NCBI RefSeq assembly: GCF_027596085.1
Contig: NC_072467.1
Coordinates: 4,223,861-4,287,860, forward strand
Origin: Anoplopoma fimbria
Taxonomy: Eukaryota > Chordata > Actinopteri > Perciformes > Anoplopomatidae
Direction of reading: 5' to 3'
Length of the DNA stretch: 64,000 bases
Part shown: positions 59,011 to 64,000 of the stretch, in pieces
Position numbering within the stretch: position 1 is the first letter of the stretch
How the letters are laid out: each line of letters opens with the position of its first letter
Program-made: the position numbers and the translations under genes
The notes under the pieces: model-generated
Database searches by the model: none
Told to the model about the DNA's origin: nothing
The model's input: only the letters and a program-made list of their open reading frames with translations

Positions 59011-62000
59011 TTAACTATCAAACCACTTGTTTCTTTTGACATTGGTGCTCTTGTAACTGTTATCCATCAGTTTCTTCTTGTACTGCTCCACCAGGCTGTC
59101 AAAACGGTCCCCACCCTTTCTCTTGAAATTCTTCTTTGTGGGTTTAACCTTCAGGAAAAACAAACAACAACAACAACAACAGTCATTAGGCGTTAACAGA
59201 ACAACTCTGGTAGAGTGTCACCAAACGTGCATGCTATTGTTTCAAAACCTTACATTCAATATTGCAAAGATAAACTTAAAAAAGTAAAAACACAATACCA
59301 GAAAATAAGTCTCCTGCAAGGCACTTGTATTAGTACTTGCCAAACTTTTCTGTGTTAGCTTGTTGGCTTAACTAGCCACCACCTTAAGCCGTTATCTAAC
59401 AGTCTGTACAAATAAAGGGCTGGTTGACCAAAGAAAAAAAACTATACATCTTCTTGCTTGCTAAAATGCTAGACCCTGAAAAGAAGTTGACAAAATTTGA
59501 CGTATTGAAACAGTGTTACCAAAACTTTTTTCTGGGATTCCACTTAAAAAAAACAAAAAAAACAAAAACAAAAACATTGCGACCCAATTCACAATAGGCT
59601 TTATCTATAAATCCGGAGAGGAGCTAATTTTTGCGTAAATTAGCGTTCCTAACCATTTTTACTGCCATTTCCAGATCACCTTCTATTACCATAAACAGGT
59701 AAAAAAGAAAATATATACATGATAAATGTTTTATGAATGAGACCAAATAAATACATTTAGGCGCCGTTTATAGGTTCTCGTTTTGTTCTTCTCATTGATG
59801 TAGCAAACAGGATGTATTCTAGCCTTTTTATATTACATTTAACGTTTTAGGTAGGTGACATTAATAAGAATAAAACAAACATCCGGGCTCCCTCATCTGG
59901 CTCAAATATGTACTGCAGTTTACAGATAAATAAAAGATGATGGAAGAAATTCTGAAAATGTATTTGGCAACCCTAATAAAATGTACTTTGACCCACCTGT
60001 GGGTCTGACCCAGTCTATAGGATTGACTGTTCTAAAATAATATTACTACAATTTCACTTGGAAGCAAATCCTTCAATTTAATAAAAGACTAAACTACTGA
60101 AAAACATGAATCAGGTGCAACTTTATGTCATGCATGTCTATCTTTAAGATAAAGTGATTGATTTTTTTAAAATCTTAATATTGTTACATCCATTAGGATT
60201 GTTTTGATTTGCTTTTGGCAAGTTTTGAAGTAGGAGTCAAAGAGATTTCTAAGCTTTTTTTTGGAGCTGAACTGTATCTTCAGGTTGTCTAAGTGTCCAT
60301 GCCTAATGAATGAAAAATGACAAACCTACTGTTGTCTGTACTTTCTGATAAACCAGTGCATCAGCAGATATTCTTTACTGTAACGTGTCATGTGAATATG
60401 ACCAAAGACTGCAAATAAGCATTTACAACAAAATATGTATGAACCTGGTTGCTGCGCTGTGTGGGCTTTTCCATCTGTTGTCTTTGACGGTCCTTCCTGT
60501 TGGATCCAGGCTTTGGTTTCTTGGGTGGCGGAGCCTGCTGCTTTCCTTTGTCACGCAATCTGTTAAGGACAACATTTCATAATGAATAACTGATTGACGC
60601 TCATTGTTAAGATATGGTCAGCTTTGTGACATGTTTACCCAATGTTTTACATGACTGTTAAATACTTTTTTAGATAGAAATAGTTAACAGTTTTTGTACT
60701 TCATTTTCTGATTGCTCTAATATTATCAATGTCTTTTTTAAACACATATTTCAAAGTGCAAGGGTTTTGAATTTTGCTGTCTTAATTTAGCTGCTTAAGC
60801 ACTGAGCGACACACAGTGCATTGTAAGTAGGAGACTATTAAAAGGTAAAAAGAAGTGTACCTGATCTTAGGCCCCCGATGGGTGGGGAAGGTTAGAACCT
60901 TCTTTCGTTTCTTTCCGTTCTGCAAATCTACGTGCTCGACCTCAGGCTTGGTCTGGAAGCCTAAATAGCGTCCGCCTTCCTTCTGGCTATCGACGGGAGC
61001 TGATAAACACAGAAAAGTGGACATAAAGAAAATCAAATAATTAATAAAAGTAAAGATGTGTGAATGTGAAGAGCAGAAATAAAAAGGCCGTAGTTGAGTT
61101 TAATTCAGTTTGTCAAATGTATTATGGTTTCTCCAGAGCACTAGTGTGCCGTACTGTATCTGTGTTGTGACAGGACAACAGCAAACCAGAGCTCATCTGC
61201 ATTAAAGCCTCATGTTCAACTTCCTGTTGTACATGAGGTTCTCTCAACTGGGATAAGGAAAAAAGATTGAAAAAACTGAAATAATATTTTCATACCTCTT
61301 TCGTTGTTTTGTGTCTGCTCTGATGAGGATTGTGCTTTATTTACAGCTTTCCTGGGTCCTTTTCCATCTTCGGCTGTCTCGGGCTGAGGTTTTGTTCCTT
61401 TTTTAAAAGCCACATTCCTTTCCTGCAAAGACATCCAGAGGGTTACTTTCCATTTAGAAAAAAAATGATTTGTCAATTTGACCAAGGACTAAGGTTTAAC
61501 TGTAACAAAAATGTATATAAACGCACCTTGTATTTTTGTTCTCGCAATTCTTTTATTTTCAGTTTCCTTGAATCCTCCAGTGAGAACTCAACGATAGGTC
61601 TCTGAAGGATGAAATAAAAATATAATCCAGTGAGACAAACAAATAATCAGCACAATGTGAAGTCTGAAGGTAAATAAGTACAGTGGCAACAAAGCAAAGC
61701 AACGCTCTTTGAAAACACACCGATAAGAATTTCAGCACCTAAGTACTCTGTTAAAAAGAATGTACCTTGTGTGAACCAAAGATGTCAGGGTTGTTGTTAA
61801 GGTAACGAAGTGTGCTGAGAGCATGTTCATGGGCCTGGAACTGGACAAAGCCATAACCTAATGATTGTCCCGTCACCTGACCCTTCTCTGGTTTCTTGTC
61901 ATACATCACCCGGCACTAAAATGAGAAACAGAAGGTACACACACAAGAAGAACGCACACAGAGCTTTAATAAGAATGACAACAACACCCCCTACTGGGCG

Positions 62001-63936
62001 CACAGACACAGTGCTCCTTGACAGCCAATATTAATATATACTACTCACACAAAACTTTTTCCAGGAAGGTTTTTACAAAGCTGCCAATCAATAATAGACA
62101 GCTACAATAAAACTGCTACATTTCATGAATTGTCTACCAGAATTCCATATTGGTTCTCACCTCTGTGATGCGGACTCCCTTGCCTCCTTTTACTGCTTGG
62201 AGGCAGAGTGCTTTGAGTTTTTTATTGTCCACCGACTTGGGCAGGTTATGGACACACAGACGATTCTTCGACACAAACACATTTAAGCCCCGAAGCTTGG
62301 CCCTCTTTACTTCTTCAAACTAAGGGAAAAAAAATAGACGCCAAAATAGAAGTCATTTGAAAGAGGATGAGTGTGAGATAAACTATTGTACATTAAATTC
62401 ACTTTGTAAGCAAGAAGCATATTAAATGGTAAGTGAAAAATGAAAAAGGAACTCACTCTGGTTCTTTTGGTCATGTCTGCTTCAGGTACACCCTCTGCAG
62501 CTTTGGTTCCAGCACGGATCACTTGGTTTGGAGGTCAGAAGAGAATATCATGCATTATAAAAACAGATATTTAAGCAATTCAGCAAAGCAATGTGACAAC
62601 TAAACATATTTCAATACACCAGACTGACATCGCTTTCCTAAGTCGTTGATCTTGGTTGTGTTATTGTTAAGTTAAATCTTCATGAAGCGATACCTTTTAT
62701 ATTAACAGTGAATCAAGTAACCGTGTAAGGTGAGAGGGTCACTTGTAGAGCTCAGTGACAAAGTTGAAAAATGGCAAAGACAAATAAAAGAAGGGCATGA
62801 AATGGGTTTACTCACATCCCTCTCTGGCCAGATACAGGTTCCTGGTGCCAGTTTCCACTTTCACCTTGTCCACTTTCAGCTTGGAAGCATCCTCTCTGCT
62901 CACTGCCGCCACAATCAACAGCTTTCTGCCATCGAGACGGATGCCTCCGTTCTGCATCAAATAACCCAATGTTACAACAAGGCAGCATTATATAACTCGT
63001 TGCAAAAGAAAACGGAACAGATGATGCCGTGTCATAAAAAAGGGCAGACTCAGGGTATATTTCTTGTTAACCATCCAGAAGGTTTTACCTCTGCCTCATC
63101 CTGTGCTGCTGCTAAGCATTTATCTGCAGCCTCTTTAGTCTTGAACTGAGCAAAGGAACAACCTAGTAAAACAACAAAGACATAACAATTGAATCAACCT
63201 GTTTTAAACAACAAAGAGAAGAGTGGCCATTCAAGCACGGCTGACTAACCTTTTGAATGTCCTGTGTCTGCGTGGATAACAACCTTAATGTAGTTTAGCT
63301 CTCCATACTTTAGCAGGACTTCCTCAAGACCTTCTTCCTCTGTATCAAAGGAAAGGTTCCTAAATCAGACGGGAATAAGATGAATAAAGATGGCGATTAG
63401 ATGATAACTTGGTACGAATGCGTGGATGATTTGAGAATGAAATGGAGCACAAGTATGATAAACGAAAGCAGGTTTTAGATGAAGTAGTGAAAAGAATTGT
63501 AAACCTGATGAAAATTGTTCTGCCCTCTTTCACATCTGAAGGGAGAAGTTTCTTTGGGGCTTTCTTTTTAGCTAGAGATAATGGTAACAGACAAGCAGTG
63601 TCAAAACCACATTTATATGAGACTTTAATTTACATGCAAAAGATGAAAAACATAAGCTGGGGATTGATACCTGATTCATCTTCTTCTTGGTCCTCATCTT
63701 CCTCTTCATCCTCATCTTCATCATCATTTGAATCAAGGCTGCTCTTATCATCGTCACTGCCGTCGTCCTCTTCCTGGGACACATCATCAACCTCTTTCTC
63801 GTCTTCTTCTTCATCTTCATCATCCTCCTCCTCCTCCTGTTCTTCCTCCTCCTCACTGTCTTGTTCCTCGCCATCATCATCATCATCATCTGATTGGGAT
63901 TCTTCCACCTGTGGCAGAGATGGTTTGGAATGGACT
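59011..63936 (-). CDS. rbm28: RNA-binding protein 28, partial (N-terminus beyond window)
   Basis: RBM28 is the animal counterpart of yeast Nop4, a nucleolar multi-RRM protein needed for 60S ribosome assembly and linked to spliceosomal snRNPs. Thirteen exons, all with GT-AG borders and compatible phases, are: 63936-63671, 63571-63505, 63359-63250, 63162-63089, 62951-62816, 62521-62457, 62319-62161, 61915-61766, 61601-61527, 61422-61296, 60999-60861, 60559-60445, 59148-59011 (stop). They give about 539 residues. In order: an Asp/Glu-rich linker, an RRM with IFIRNLSF (RNP2) and KGCSFAQF (RNP1), the linker [19 protein letters not shown], a last RRM with LCVHNLP and SLGYGFVQF, and a Lys-rich tail ending [16 protein letters not shown] and KWFDS, all as in vertebrate RBM28. 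The 5'-most exon could instead start at 63908, where another acceptor lies. The first two RRMs expected for the family would lie past 64,000. Introns are short, typical of compact fish genes. Confidence 0.96.
63671..63908 (-). repeat. rbm28: Coding trinucleotide-like tract for acidic linker
   Basis: GAT/GAA/GAG codons encode a run of roughly 79 residues that are mostly Asp and Glu, with a few Ser and Gln. On the + strand it reads as TCATC/TCTTC repeats. Acidic linkers are usual in nucleolar proteins; length may vary between individuals. Confidence 0.85.
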
Positions 63937-64000
63937 CTGTTGAAAGAATTTAAAAACAAAAGCAAAATTAAACAGTAAAGTAAACCTGTTTTTTAACACC

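Noticed and set aside
63442..63978. 178-codon Ser-rich open frame on the + strand
   Set aside because: It is the antisense of the rbm28 acidic exon; GAT/GAA codons read backward as Ser/Phe-like codons.

Overview
The window looks like nuclear DNA of a teleost, most likely a percomorph. It has long CA/GT microsatellites, fish-type LINE and SINE insertions, several repeat families that I recognise as common in percomorph genomes, and a compact fish leptin gene. Coding DNA is confined to the last 7 kb. No new gene system was found; what stands out is regulatory and structural.

Layout. Positions 1 to about 45,000 form a gene-poor region. It holds microsatellites, LINE fragments (20.8-21.1 kb; 32.9-33.5 kb with a perfect 12-bp target-site duplication), a tRNA-headed SINE with its own duplication (22.96-23.32 kb), hAT-like remnants, dispersed percomorph repeats, an interstitial telomeric tract and a REST/RE1 site near 3.9 kb. 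A compound minisatellite fills 43.47-44.60 kb. At 44.8-45.6 kb, CT, GA and C tracts precede a perfect CRE, a TATA box and a strong splice donor, followed by a second RE1-like site at 46.34 kb.

At 48.10-48.17 kb lies a clear mir-129 gene on the + strand, with both mature arms recognisable. The leptin A gene (lepa, + strand) follows at about 56.5-58.4 kb, with a probable noncoding first exon and two coding exons giving 161 residues. It converges on rbm28 (minus strand, 59,011 to beyond the window end), of which 13 coding exons are visible, covering the acidic linker, two RRMs and the C-terminus. The first two RRMs expected for this family would lie beyond 64,000.

The order mir-129, lep (+), rbm28 (-) matches what I know of the mammalian SND1/LRRC4-MIR129-1-LEP-RBM28 block, so the desert is probably the interval toward snd1/lrrc4. 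I found no snd1 or lrrc4 coding exon, although very short exons could be missed. lepa encodes a secreted cytokine-like hormone, rbm28 a nucleolar ribosome-biogenesis factor and mir-129 a neuronal microRNA. They are linked by conserved position, not by a shared pathway.
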